Below, in pieces: positions 34,811-46,440 of a stretch of DNA of 64,000 nt (its first letter is position 1; each line of letters opens with the position of its first letter). Source of the DNA: Arctopsyche grandis (taxonomy: Eukaryota; Arthropoda; Insecta; Trichoptera; Hydropsychidae); assembly GCF_051622035.1 (NCBI RefSeq), contig NC_135366.1, positions 6,417,001-6,481,000 on the forward strand, given 5' to 3'. The position numbers were made by a program, and so were the translations under genes. Below the pieces are notes generated by a model. It searched no databases, was not told where the DNA came from, and saw only the letters and a list, made by a program, of their open reading frames with translations.

Positions 34811-35480
34811 AATTAAATATTAAAAATCAAGGAATAGTCACAAAATCCTCTGTGTTTATATTTTCTGGGAACTTATCTCATATGTACATACATATATGTA
34901 TGTAAATAATAAATCAATCTACAAATGAAAATGTTTCAGAAACTCAGGTTTTCAACCTTTAGACTCGTTCAGAGTAGGCGAACATGCAGGCATCATCAGA
35001 TAAATATTTACCCCGCAAAAATAATAAAAAAGTAAAAAAAAATATATCAACCGGTTCGCTAACATAATTTTTACAACACCGTACAATATTTCACATAAAA
35101 TTATTAAACCTTTCATTTAAAAAAAACACATCTTTACATTCCGGAAAAAACATATCAATTAATTCACAGCAGAGCGCAAACATTACAATTAACTTTAATT
35201 ATTATGCGCACGAAGCCACGCTTAAAAATAACAATTTAAACAAGCAATTTTGCGAAACGTGACATTTTTTATATATATTATATATCTAGATCGCATACGA
35301 GATTACGAACTTTCCAATCGAGACAACCGACAATAAAATAAACATACCAAAAAAAAAATAATTTTGAAACCAACATTACATATGTACATACGTATGCCTA
35401 AATTTATTACAATATTCTTGCGGTTTCTAAAAAAAAACCGCAATTATTATTTAGACCTATTATTTAAATATCGACAGTTG
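34811..35480. other. AT-rich non-coding interval
   Basis: Nothing recognisable beyond simple sequence. Confidence 0.4.
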
Positions 35481-35596
35481 TGTAACGGTATATTATAATT
35501 TTTTTTCATCTTACAATCGATGAATCATCGCATCGTAAATCACCCACACGTTAATAAAAACAATGGCCGCGTTTTGGCGTTCTTCGACCGGTGTTG

Positions 35597-35780
35597 TAAG
35601 TCGGCAAACACAAAACCAAAAAAAAATAAAACACGATCTTCTCGTTCGCAATTCGGTCAATTATATTTTAATTTTGCCATATCGTACGATATAATGATCG
35701 GTGATTGTGCAACAATGGAGCTGTGTTGACACATTCGATTTTGCATATTTTTGTTTTAATTAATTTATCTTATTTTGCAG
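35597..35780 (+). other. Possible 5'-UTR intron of gene B
   Basis: GTAAGT (35597-35602) and TTATTTTGCAG (ending 35780) would frame an intron between a GC-richer leader (35520-35596) and the exon carrying the gene B start codon. Confidence 0.35.
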
Positions 35781-35835
35781 AGACTATTGTATAATATTCA
35801 TAATATATTGAAAATTTCACCGAAACACAATCAAG

Positions 35836-35883
35836 ATGAAAGTGAGACTCTGGATGTTGGTGATTTCGATTTCGATTAATTCT
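35836..35883 (+). CDS. Gene B, coding exon 1 (signal peptide)
   Basis: ATG at 35836 (context TCAAGATG) gives MKVRLWMLVISISINS and ends on a consensus donor GTGAGT (35884), phase 0. With the first residues of exon 2 (SLCA) it forms a typical signal peptide. Confidence 0.8.
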
Positions 35884-36530
35884 GTGAGTATTATTCGAAT
35901 GACTTATTAAAGCGGTGTCTCTTTTGAATTTAATATATAATAATGTAATTTAAATTCATTATAACGTTATGGACATTATATATTTTAAACGCATACATAT
36001 GAATGAATTTACATATTATATGCATTTTTAATATGTATTTAATCAACGGCTGCTGAACGGTGCTGATTTGATATCAGAATCATTTATATTTAATAATCTG
36101 AATCGTGTTTGTTTATATATGTGTTTAAGTTGATCTGCCTACTTAACTGCAATAATATATCCAATCGCTTAAGCTTTTCAAAAGTTACAAACCATATTAA
36201 TGTTTTGTAAAAGTTAGGTAGATAGAAAGATAGCTCTGTTCTTGAGCTCGTACTAGCAAAAGTAGTTCAGACAACTGTACAATGGTTTCTTCTGTTCTTA
36301 TTGTTAATAGGAATACACAAAATTGATCATCGAGTAAAGAAGCGAGTTTTTACATGGCTCATAGATTCATTGCTCTCTTTTATGTATGCTCTGATATGAA
36401 GCATAACATAAAAAACTACTTACATATTAGTAAAATATTATCTTCTAAATTAAAGTTGATACTTCCAGTATCAAAATTTCATTCTCAAATGTTGATAACA
36501 CTCTAAAGAAGCAGAAACTTTAAAAATACA

Positions 36531-37324
36531 GGGTGTTATGAAGCTAAGTGCAAAATCTTAAAGGGTTGATAGCTTATATTATTTAGGACATTTTGAGTCA
36601 CACATATTTCTGTACAAAGTCTTATGGCACAAAAAAATGCTTATTAGAAAAATATAAAAATCTTTCAAACCATGATGGAAGAGATGAATCTCAAAATTAC
36701 TACCAAGGAATTGAGACAAAGGAGTCTATCATACATTAGAAATCGGCTTTTGAACATTAAAATAAATAATTTTAACAAAATTTTTGTTTTATTTGACATT
36801 AAAAGTTAAAATTAAAGTCGCGTGTGAATGACGGCTTTTGTTCGGCGTGCTCTTTCAATTAGGTTTTACACCCTAATTCTGATAATTGACAAGATATCTG
36901 CATGGCTAATATCTTAAAAGAAAGGGCAGTAAGCAGGCATGTTTTTAAAAATGTTATATTTCTTATAAAAAATTTAGTAATTTAGCAATACAAAAACAAC
37001 ATTAGTTTTTTCCTACTTGACAAATTTTTGAAAACTTATTGTACCTCTAATATTTTTTTCTGTTGACACAGATGGTTGTATTTGTTTTCATTTGATTGAA
37101 TAAACATTAGAAAAACAAAAAAATAATAATTGATCAACATAACACTTTTAACTTGGGCAGTATTAGCAATCAACAGTGAGATTATGGTGTTTTTACTAAA
37201 AATCTTTAAAAATGAAATAAAAAAAAAACCATAAAACTTTGTACTGAGGTATGTGTTGCTCAAAATGTTCTAAATAATATGAGCTATCAACCCTTTTAGG
37301 ATTAGCACCTAGCTTAATAACACC
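36531..37324. mobile_element. DNA element with about 110-bp inverted termini, in gene B intron 1
   Basis: The left end GGGTGTTATGAAGCTAAGTG is mirrored by GGTGTTATTAAGCTAGGTGC on the minus strand from 37324. Similarity continues for about 110 bp (AAAGGGTTGATAGCT, ACATTTTGAG). No transposase frame. Target duplication unclear. Confidence 0.7.
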
Positions 37325-37540
37325 TTTACATACATATATTAGATTTTTTTTTGTCCAGTTTTGAAAACGTACAATCGAAAGGTTGCCTAATGTGAAATAC
37401 ATATAATATGAATAATCTCTTTAGATCAAATATTTTTTCAATAAATAAAAATGCCAATTGAATGATCAATTACTAAAATCTATCTATATGATTCAGAATT
37501 ACTATTTACATAATCTTAACCGAACAAAAACTTCTTCCAG

Positions 37541-37716
37541 TCCCTGTGCGCCAACAAACCAATAGCCCTTACAGCGCCAGCGCCAAAAGGTGAAGCATCT
37601 CACCTGAACTCATACCTACCAGCAGCTATGCAGATCCTAGCCCACTTCACCAATCAGATGAAGTACGAAAGAGAGCCTGACAAACCTCAAGAAGACGCAA
37701 CTACGGAGAAAATTAG
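37541..37716 (+). CDS. Gene B, coding exon 2
   Basis: The acceptor CTTCTTCCAG ends at 37540 and the donor AG|GTAACT is at 37716. The exon encodes residues 17-75, including the likely signal cleavage (SLCA|NKPIAL) and a helical-looking stretch LNSYLPAAMQILAHFTNQMK, and ends in a split Arg codon (phase 2) that exon 3 completes. Confidence 0.8.
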
Positions 37717-38346
37717 GTAACTATGTAAAACCCGCAACAATACAAACAAACGTTTCTAGTTGCATAATGCTATGTAGTGTGGGTTACAAGTGAGTAAAGT
37801 TTGAACTCGGTGCATCGATCGAGTGCACTTTGTGACGTTAGTCTCGGCATTGTGTGGGCGAAAACGGTTTTTCCAACTTGCGGAACCAGTGTGAATGGAC
37901 CAATGCACTCTGCTCGCTCGAGCTGAAAACCGTGCGATAATCCCAGCTAAAGGTTAACACACACGCTAGCTAGTTAATGTATATATGTATGTAGTATAGT
38001 TTGCAGAGGAGGATTACAGGAAGCTGATTGTGCACGACCTACAATATAGATTTTCGATTAAGTTCAAAGTGGTTATGCTTATGGCTTGCTTTCAAGGATC
38101 GCTCTTTCTTTAAGACAAGTATCTCAACACATTTTCTTTTTTTTCAGAGAAAATTAGTTTCAGAAATTATAAATGTGGAAGAAACAAGTATAACGCCTTC
38201 ATAAAGAACTATAGACCTTAAATTAGTATTTCATTATTTTGAAAATTCAATTTAAAAAAACTAGAAAAATCGAAGCGGTTTTGCTTAACTATAATACATA
38301 GTAAATAAATAAATAAATATATAAATATAAATATATAAATAGTATT

Positions 38347-38370
38347 GTGCCCGTTGATTTCAACGGGTGG
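38347..38370. repeat. Hairpin, possible decayed Helitron end
   Basis: CCCGTTGATTTCAACGGG has 8-bp arms, resembling the hairpin near the 3' end of the Helitron at 58868. Confidence 0.5.
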
Positions 38371-38409
38371 CTTCGGAAAGGAATTAATACACGAATTTAA
38401 ATAAAGTTA

Positions 38410-38767
38410 TCTATATATAGGAATATAAAATTGAGTGTCTGTTTGTCTGTCTCGTATAGGCTCATAAACCACTCAACCGATTACGATGAAACTTTCTGGA
38501 TTTGTTGTATGCATGTCTGGGAAGCTTGCCGTGAAAAAAAACCTCTTAATAATAATATTCATAATTACGATTTTTTCGACGCGAAAGTTTGAAGCGCCAT
38601 TGTATAGTCAATGACATGTGTGCATTGGTAACCACGTTACCAATTGGTTTATGACGACACGGCTTTGAAGAGACGTTAGTTGAGCTCAAACCATCACTTG
38701 AAACGGGAACGGTAACGGGAATTGCATGCGTTATTGTGGCATTGCAACACATGCCGGGTTCAGCTAG
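38410..38767 (+). mobile_element. Non-autonomous Helitron (family 3)
   Basis: It begins TCTATATATAGGAATATAAA after an A, has the widespread insect Helitron motif GAGTGTCTGTTTGTCTG and CGATTACGATGAAACTTTC, a 3' hairpin GGCAT..ATGCC, and ends CTAG before T. It lies in gene B intron 2. Confidence 0.75.
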
Positions 38768-38953
38768 TGCTATATTTTATTTTATTTTATATAAATATAG
38801 TGTATATATGTATATTAGTAAAAAGTCGAGCGCTGATGAATAAATGTGTGTGTGTCGTGGATGTGTGTATGTGTGTATGCTCCCGCGCATCTGACGCTGA
38901 CGCCATCCATTCCAAGTCAGGCGCTCAATATCAGGAGCACATGTGAAATGCTC

Positions 38954-38969
38954 CACCCCCCCCCCCCCC
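38954..38969. repeat. Poly(C) run
   Basis: Around 14-16 uninterrupted C residues in an AT-rich genome. It may vary in length or be an assembly weak point. Confidence 0.85.
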
Positions 38970-39825
38970 ACTTTCCCGCTACCCCGCGTCTTGTCACGAT
39001 CGGTCATCACGCCACATCCCTACGCATAACGTATACTTCTGGTATTCTAAAATTTGTTTTTTCCTCTCACATACATATGTACATACAAACTATATTATTA
39101 TAGTTCATTATACATACGTATGTATATGTACAATTAATTTATTGAATATTAAGTAAAGTCAATTTTACTATACATACATATATGTATATATGTAGGTATA
39201 CATACATATATACAGAATTGTAAAAAGGTTTAATATATTAAGCCTAAAAATATCCAATCGAATTTTATTACAATAGCCAAACAAAAAAAAATTATAAATA
39301 ATTTAATGCTAACCTCAAACCTTCGATTTCATTGCATATTCATACCTTTTATGTATGTATTTAATAACAAAGCAAAAGCTCTTTAATATACCTTATTAAA
39401 ACCGATATTTTAGATACCCATTAAAAATATAATATTTCATCATATTACAGTATTAAAAGTAAAAGTGTAAAATATTATATATGTATTAAAAAATAAGCTC
39501 GATAAATTTACGGAGAAAATCGAATATACATACGAATAACGACATTCTTTATGCGTTTTACAAATTAAAAGATTAAAATCTATACTTCATAATACATAAA
39601 AAATTCTTTGAAATACCGCCGATATAAAATACGGTGCATATAAATTGCACATATTAAATTTTTCATAAACAAAATTATCTTGTATAATTTACAGAGGCAT
39701 CTTTCGATTGAAAACCAAAGTTTTACAACCTAACTCAATATAAATCGATAGATAAATTTTTCATCGAACTTTATAAATACTTCTACGTATTATAATACCA
39801 ATATAATATTAATTTCATATTACAG

Positions 39826-40579
39826 AACCACGACATCCAAAATCGACCTTACGACTCAATCGCACAAGCCGGGCATATTTGCCCCGATACCTCCTCCACC
39901 GGAAATCATTCCAGGATCTTCTCCTCTCAAAGCGGACCTAACAGATGCTGTACTTCCGCCAATCGTAGACATAGAGAAAACACCCCCATATCCGGAGACT
40001 CTATTTTTGCCTGGATTCCACCAGAACGAACCCAACCTACCGGTCATTCCAGACGAGTACCCCGAAAGTCAATACTCAATACTACCAGCATATCCTTACA
40101 AATTTTCACAAGACTCTGCTCCACAACCGTCAGCACCGACAGGACCTCTCTATTTCCCAGGAAATTACCAAGGACAACCTTACACATATTCCCAACTATC
40201 TCCCATAGCCAGGAGCGGCGAGGACGATGCCATAGTGCCGGATATTTCCTCGCTTCCGGTCCAGAACGAGGATAATTTCAAATCGAATCCGCTGGAGATT
40301 GAACCGGAGGAATTGTCCGATGAAAATCTCCAATATCTCTCGCCGGTTATAAGGGACATGCTGCGTGGAGTCAGAGATAATGACGATAATATTGACAATT
40401 GGAATCCAACTGTTGGATACCAATCTATCGAGCAGCTCTACGACGATTCCACTAATAGAAATAATGTCGATTTGCTGAGGTTGAAAAAAGCGGCTCCTAC
40501 ACAAACTCTGATTCAAATGTTGCTCATGTATGATTTGCTGAGCAGAGATGCGAAGAAGCAGAAGCTTAATAAATATCAG
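39826..40579 (+). CDS. Gene B, coding exon 3: proline-rich acidic secreted protein
   Basis: This is the largest exon (residues 75-326 of 398). The acceptor TTTCATATTACAG ends at 39825 and the donor CAG|GTATTA is at 40579, phase 0. The first half is Pro-rich (IFAPIPPPPEIIPG, then many P-E, P-Y and P-S pairs). The second half is acidic, with blocks such as EIEPEELSDENLQYLSPVIR and RDNDDNIDNWN, then a basic turn LRLKKAAPTQ near residue 300. The protein has a signal peptide, no further membrane segment and a single mature cysteine. I do not recognise a family. The Pro-rich, Tyr-containing body recalls structural or cuticular proteins, but no chitin-binding consensus is visible. The other-frame ORFs here are shadows. 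Confidence 0.85.
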
Positions 40580-41260
40580 GTATTATAACATATATTTTTT
40601 AATGTATAGTTCATAATCTAAAAAAATATATGACATCAAAAAGCTTAAGAATATCTATATGTAATAATAGTCTGCACTACGAGATCGCCGTCTCTACAGA
40701 ATCAACTTTCATAAAATTCAATGAAAGCTAGAATATATGATACCTACTATAAGATATTAGTATTATAGGTACTTCTTATAAGTTATTACATGTTTTTCGA
40801 AGATGTCTATTGTGGAACTCATATAATATTTACATCGTACATTGGCAACCATTATTACGTACTCATATTTATACTGTTCGAAATATATATATATATATAA
40901 ATATTATAATGGATTTATATATACATTTCATAGAACAGGTGTTTAAAGTATCATAATAAATTGCTTAATAATATTAGATAGAAGCATCCCGAATCCAGAA
41001 GTTGAGTGTATAAGTTGATATATACATACATATGTATATATGTTCAATTATGACGATTAAATAATATTCAGCTATAATTCAACATATTAGCAATAATATG
41101 TACACAATAGAAGCACTTTTATTGATCATTAGCTCTTGAATCTAGAATCTATTGATCATTAGTTTATCAATAGATTATAATCTATTGTTCATCAGATATT
41201 GATTATTAGCTCATTGATTCTACAAGTTGAAAGTTTCAGGACGTATAGGTATACATGTAT

Positions 41261-41545
41261 AGCCAGCAGTAGAGCTTGGTTATTGCGTTAATGCTAACCA
41301 CCGAGAGGTTCTCGGGTGCAAGCCTTGGGTTGATCTCGATTGAAAATAATTTATTCCGAGGATTTCTGCAGTGCTGTTGATCAGACTTGGATATTTGTGC
41401 TCCAAGTCAATTGTTTTCTATCAAAGTTTGCTCATTTATCTGATTTCATTGTTGAAACGGTTCCTTATCAAATTAGCAAAATCATCCTACCTACTACTTG
41501 TCACCACTCTTTGAATATGATTTCAAATTTATAATTTATAAATTT
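41261..41545 (+). mobile_element. SINE in gene B intron 3
   Basis: The head AGCCAGCAGTAGAGCTTGGT is followed by TTGATCTCGATTGAAAATAA, the shared core (TATCAAAGTTTGC, CATTGTTGAAACGGTTCC) and TTGTCACCACTCTTTGAAT. It is truncated before the GGCCAGGAAGG tail. Confidence 0.75.
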
Positions 41546-41893
41546 ACGTACAAGTTTAATGCCATAGGTGTCGCTCAGGGGTAAATGGAGAGCTATTTTA
41601 TTTATATTTACTATAGCATACTGATCTGTAGATACTATCATACAATGATACATCACAACTCAACTAGTACTTTATATCCAGAAAGTGCATAAATATGTAT
41701 GTATATTTGTAGATATGAGGTTTTTTCAAGAGAGTGATTGAGTGAACAAAGACAGAACTTTATCTAAATTAAGATAAGAAAGTTATGACATGGTTGTATC
41801 GGGATAATTCAGAGGTGGTACAAAATAGACGCACCTGGAGGAGAAATTTTAATTTCAATTTAAAACAAACAGCACATTTTCATGTGATTTCAG

Positions 41894-42112
41894 GGCTATA
41901 CAGAAGATCTAATAACAGACTTGTCTGAAACGTCAAAGGGTACAGCCATAGAACAGCTCAAAGTAGTCCTAGACAGGATGGTAGCCAGAGGAGACTGCAC
42001 ACACGATTTCGCCAATAATCGAGCCAAGGATATGATGAAGGAGTTGGATAAACCAGACAGTAAACTGTCAATGCAAGTGAGATACCTGGAGCCGTTACAT
42101 TTTACGGAATAG
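41894..42112 (+). CDS. Gene B, last coding exon
   Basis: The acceptor TGTGATTTCAG ends at 41893. Seventy-two codons continue exon 3 in phase 0, giving a helix-prone C-terminus (GTAIEQLKVVLDRMVARGD, then NNRAKDMMKELDK) and ending HFTE with TAG at 42110-42112. A SINE in the preceding intron (41261-41545) does not disturb the frame. Confidence 0.8.
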   Translation, partial: GYTEDLITDLSETSKGTAIEQLKVVLDRMVARGDCTHDFANNRAKDMMKELDKPDSKLSMQVRYLEPLHFTE

Positions 42113-42417
42113 AGTTTTGCAGTTACATTATAGCTCGCAATAACAACGAGTAATCATATCAAAACTAGTACGGTAATGTGAATTCAAGGTCATCATTCCT
42201 TTTTCTCCAATGACTTTTCCAAAACATGTAAGTGAAATCAACGCGGTTAAGCTGAATACTAAACTACATCATTTACATAAAATGTAACTGTACTGTTTAA
42301 GCTTATAGAATATATTTATATATAATATATATAAAACGAACGATACTATTATCCATATGTGTGTATGTATGTATGTACGTACGATATGAATTAATTGTAT
42401 TTTTTATAATTTTATAT

Positions 42418-42423
42418 AATAAA
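42418..42423 (+). terminator. Poly(A) signal of gene B
   Basis: AATAAA lies 306 nt after the stop, followed by a TGTTTTATTTTTTATT stretch suitable as a downstream element. Confidence 0.55.
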
Positions 42424-42429
42424 AATAAA

Positions 42430-43439
42430 CTCCAAACAAATATTTTGTTTTATTTTTTATTTAATATGAAACGTGCGCGGATCGATGCAGAGAACGGAAC
42501 ACTTTTTAACACTTTCGCTGCCGTCACTTAGCGAAATAAATAAATATTTTCAAATACGGCAAGTTCAAACAGACACGAGTGGCAATAGTAATAAAAATAA
42601 ACGATACGAAATGAAAAGTTGTGGCCATTCGGCCGGTAATGGATTCCGAACACATTTCGGTCTCACCTCTAAAATCTATTGAAGCGGCCGATCTGAAGCT
42701 GGAATACAAAACGACATAACAACCACACACATACACCATATGCCGGTCACGTATGGCCCTGTTCCTCAATCTGACATACCGAGAATCCTTCGCAATACAT
42801 CAGCCAGGGCCGTTTCTAGTCCCAGACCACAAAAGTGTTCGACGCCCTCTGAAAAATTCAAAATATCCACATGAATATCTTAAACTACGGTACAAATAAC
42901 TAATTCCATATAAAAACAACTTCATACATTAAATACTAAAATAAAAAGCAAACATACACTTAAAATAATGATTTTTATTTTACACCATAAATAGTCACTC
43001 AATAAATAAATATTCAAGGATATAGATTCATTGTTATGCATTGTATATAGTAGGCAATTTGGACAAATAAAGCTATATAAATGTTCATGCAAGTCTTGGC
43101 TATAAACAATATAACATATTACATATACAAAAGCAATACATGTATGTATGTAAATTTGTGCATGAAATATGCAATATATTGCATAATTTAGTATTCACTT
43201 TTAAAGCTTGTTACAAATTATAAAATTTGAGCACTTATTATATACATAGGTACACAATATCATAATAATGTTTCAAAAAATATGATTCATATTCATCGAC
43301 TTTGTTTTGATAATTTGTAAAATATTTGTAGACAACTCTAATTAGTAAAATTTGGATTAAATAAATAACAGTTAAACAATTTAATAGTTTAATATCAATC
43401 TAAAAATATTCAGTAATTTTTTTATTGGCATTTCATCTC
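42430..43439. other. Intergenic interval downstream of gene B
   Basis: 42480-42790 is GC-richer with unconvincing short ORFs. The rest is AT-rich, and no repeat copy elsewhere in the window was recognised. Confidence 0.4.
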
Positions 43440-43675
43440 TTAACCCTTTGCCGCGGTAATTTTTGCGGCATATTTTTACCGAATTTGTGTAATCGAGTTT
43501 TTGACCATAAATATACATATATTCAAATGATCAAATATGTCAATTGACACCTGAAGTATTTTTTTAATAGTAAATCACGCTTGAAGTATTTTGTTTACAC
43601 AGTGAGTCACATAATTCTCGTGACTGGCATTTAACGCATGACATCTATAGTGGTCATCCACGGGCAAAGGGTTAA
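43440..43675. mobile_element. piggyBac-type MITE, 236 bp
   Basis: TTAA at both edges (43440-43443, 43672-43675) directly flanks the inverted ends CCCTTTGCCGCGG and the complement CCCTTTGCCCGTGG. It is complete and compact, with no coding capacity. Confidence 0.8.
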
Positions 43676-44633
43676 CAGTAAATATTATCTAAGTAGATTT
43701 ATGGCCATTTGATGGTACGAGTATAAAATTATAATATAATAAAGTTTGCCTTTAAATTTATGAAACAATAAAACGTGCACATATTTGATGCTTTCAATAA
43801 AATAAATTTGAATAAATTTACAATTTTCATTTAAATACATGAATTTCGATTTCGTTTGTATTCCAAATCTTAGCAGTGTAAATGTACGGCTTTATTTTTT
43901 AACCTTATATATAAAATATCAATAAACAAATTATTGTTTTGTTTTTTTTTTTAGATATATTCGTCTTTTAAAAATTGAATATTACATACATATATATCTA
44001 CATATAAAATAAATGTCTTTCAAGCAAAATATGAATTTGCCTCACATTAGGGTTGATAAATAATTTTATACATCTGAGACTTACTATATATTTCTAATGG
44101 AAAAAATGAGTTTGGAAAATAAATAAAATAAAATCTTTTCAAAAAATCGAAGGCCACTTCTATGTATGTATGTATATATTATATACTACATATATATGCA
44201 TATTAATACATATAAAAGCACACATGACTATTTTTTGATTAAAAAAATTCTCATTGATATGTATTGATGAGGCAAAAACTATAGAACAATTTGTTTCGTT
44301 TATATTCGAAGCTTAAAAAATTTTAATTAAAAAAATCATTGATAAAAAAGTCAAAGACATTCTCAACACTTGACTTTTTTTAACAGTTTAAGCATTTCAA
44401 TTAAATATTGTGATAGTAATTAACGAAAGCATGTGCTCCACTACAAATATGTCGATACGAAAACATACTTTCAACATACTAACGAATAACAATTTCATCC
44501 CTTACAAACTCCGAACAATGAAACGACCCTTTGTACACAGCGTAACGTCAACCATGAAATCGTTCACTCGCAAAGTCACATAAAATGGCACATCCCAGCA
44601 TTCACCGGTGGACAACAATCGAGCAGTTTCAAA
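43676..44633. other. AT-rich interval between genes B and C
   Basis: Simple sequence only. It would contain the 3' UTR of gene C (minus strand) towards its right end, but no AATAAA was confidently placed. Confidence 0.4.
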
Positions 44634-45266
44634 TTAATTTGGGTCCATCATCGGCCTGAAAAGAGCGCTGAAAGCACCTCCCAAGAGAGTGATGGTCGAA
44701 GCCACCAGCTCGAGCACTCTAAGTAATCCGTTTTCTGTAAAATCCTTCCCCTTGCTCTCCCCTTCGGCTAAATTTAGATCGTCCTTTTCGTCCCAGTCGA
44801 TCTCCCGGCTCGGTTTCGAAGTGGTCGAACCCGCACCGGAATCCAACACGAATCTCTCAGGATGAGACCGACCCATCGGTATAACTTTGAAGCTGGGATT
44901 CGAATCGATCAATTTCGGATTTATCAATTCTTTATCCTCGACCTCGTCCTCCTTGTCCGAATCGGCTGAATTCGTCTCCCTCTCGCCGAAATCCTCATTC
45001 GAATCGTCCACTATTTCCAATTCTGCATACGTTGGCTCCCTATTCGACACAATCCTGCTGCTAGTATTGATGGGAATAACCAGACGCGATACAATCCTTT
45101 CTAGAACATTCCTAGCGATTTGTTGATAGACAGTAGGAGATTCGGTCACGATTCTAGCACTCTCTGAAGTTTTAGCTGTTGTTGTGTAAATGCTAACATT
45201 TTCAGACTCTCCATCTGATGCTATTGCGGTTGAGAAAGGGTTGACGAAAAACAACGGAGATGCATC
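44634..45266 (-). CDS. Gene C, last exon: acidic secreted-type protein of unknown function
   Basis: The acceptor TTTTCATTATAG (minus strand) precedes 45266. The exon opens in phase 0 with DASPLFFVNPFSTAIAS and runs 210 residues to a stop at 44636-44634. The body is hydrophilic. A Ser/Thr-rich segment is followed by a helix-like QQIARNVLERIVSRLVIP, then a strongly acidic region (ELEIVDDSNEDFGERETNSA and onward), a neutral linker, and a hydrophobic or amphipathic C-terminus LLRVLELVASTITLLGGAFS ending FRPMMDPN. There is no cysteine. The exon lacks its own start, so a signal-peptide exon must lie to the right. The hydrophobic end could be a membrane-associating helix. No family recognised. The plus-strand ORF inside it is a shadow. 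Confidence 0.7.
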   Translation of the reverse strand, partial: DASPLFFVNPFSTAIASDGESENVSIYTTTAKTSESARIVTESPTVYQQIARNVLERIVSRLVIPINTSSRIVSNREPTYAELEIVDDSNEDFGERETNSADSDKEDEVEDKELINPKLIDSNPSFKVIPMGRSHPERFVLDSGAGSTTSKPSREIDWDEKDDLNLAEGESKGKDFTENGLLRVLELVASTITLLGGAFSALFRPMMDPN

Positions 45267-45322
45267 CTATAATGAAAACATTACAATTGTCAATAATTCA
45301 ATTTATTTATTTTTAATCTATA

Positions 45323-45633
45323 ACCTCAATGCGCCTTACTGGCCAAAAACATTGTAGATTTGATAAAAGTATTATATAGTTAAAAAGTAAATATATATCA
45401 ATTAACGGTAATTGGATTATTAGTCACATCACGATCGCCCAAAAGACAATTTTTGCCATGAAAATCGCGAATATGGAATATTTGACACTCGAGTTCTCTT
45501 TAGTATGATGGACTTTTCGGCTGCCAGATGTTCCGTTATAGAGATTTTAGTGACTTTAAGTGACCAATAATCACCGAACCCAATTAACACCTACAGAGAC
45601 ATCTATGGTCAAATTTGTAAATTCGTATCATTT
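45323..45633 (-). mobile_element. SINE fragment
   Basis: The tail box GGCCAGTAAGGCGCATTGAG (minus) is at the left edge and ACATCTATGGTCAAATTTGT at the right. The middle (about 45425-45590) is unlike other SINE copies and may be another insertion. It lies in the large intron assigned to gene C. Confidence 0.5.
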
Positions 45634-46181
45634 TTAACCCTTTGAATGCTGACCAACGGCGATCGGCGTTTTGCTGACATGTCCATGGGCCTGCAAAACG
45701 CCGATAGACGTGTATATTGAACATGTACAAAGTAAACACGAAAACTACCTGCTAAGCCTTTATAGGTAGCATTGAACATGGGTCGTGTAATCCTTGTCAT
45801 TCATTTGTCAACGTTTATAAAGACTCGTTTACACTGGAATTTCTGAATTTATAACCATAGCAGAATTACCCCCATGGAAATCCCTAACTGCTGAATATTT
45901 TAGATTGTGAGCATTACATTTTAACTAGTTTTGGAAAAATACATTCATTAACAGACTTCTTTTGACTATTTTATATTGTTGCAAGATATATTAGAGAGTT
46001 TAAACACACCTTTACAATACTCAAAATCCTCGGCGCTAGTGATCTATGGTTTGTTAGGATTAGCTACAATTTTTATACCTACTTTCTATTGGATTTCTAA
46101 ATAATTCTAGTTGGAAATGTTGGCGAAATTTTCAGCGTGGCGGGCTTTCAAAATAAAAGACATCAGCACTCAAAGGATCAA
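45634..46181. mobile_element. piggyBac-type element, 548 bp
   Basis: The left edge TTAACCCTTTGAATGCTGAC is intact; the right edge CAGCACTCAAAGGATCAA is decayed. The interior matches the 871-bp copy (GCGTGGCGGGCTTTCAA, CTTTACAATACTCAAAATCC) with an internal deletion. Confidence 0.7.
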
Positions 46182-46205
46182 ACAATTCAGCGAAGTTCAG
46201 TAAAT

Positions 46206-46440
46206 AAACATTAGAGATAGAGAAATGGTCAGATTTGCAAATCTGCAGCATTTTATACGATTCAGAGAAATTTGAGATTGCTGACAACTCGAGATTTGCT
46301 TGAAAATTTGTAAATTTGTTGAAACCGTTTCAATGAAAATCAGATAAATTGGTAAACTCTGATAGGAAACCAGTGGGATTTGAACCCGTGACCACTCTGT
46401 TCAAAGAATTATATGCAAACCACTAGTATATTCTGCTGGT
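46206..46440 (-). mobile_element. SINE fragment
   Basis: Core (AACTCTGATAGGAAAC) and head (GGGATTTGAACCCGTGACC as read on plus) are present. It begins next to the piggyBac-type element. Confidence 0.65.

Noticed and set aside
42473-42769. Opposing 69- and 81-codon ORFs
   Set aside because: Located just after the gene B poly(A) signal; no domain, leader or splice evidence.
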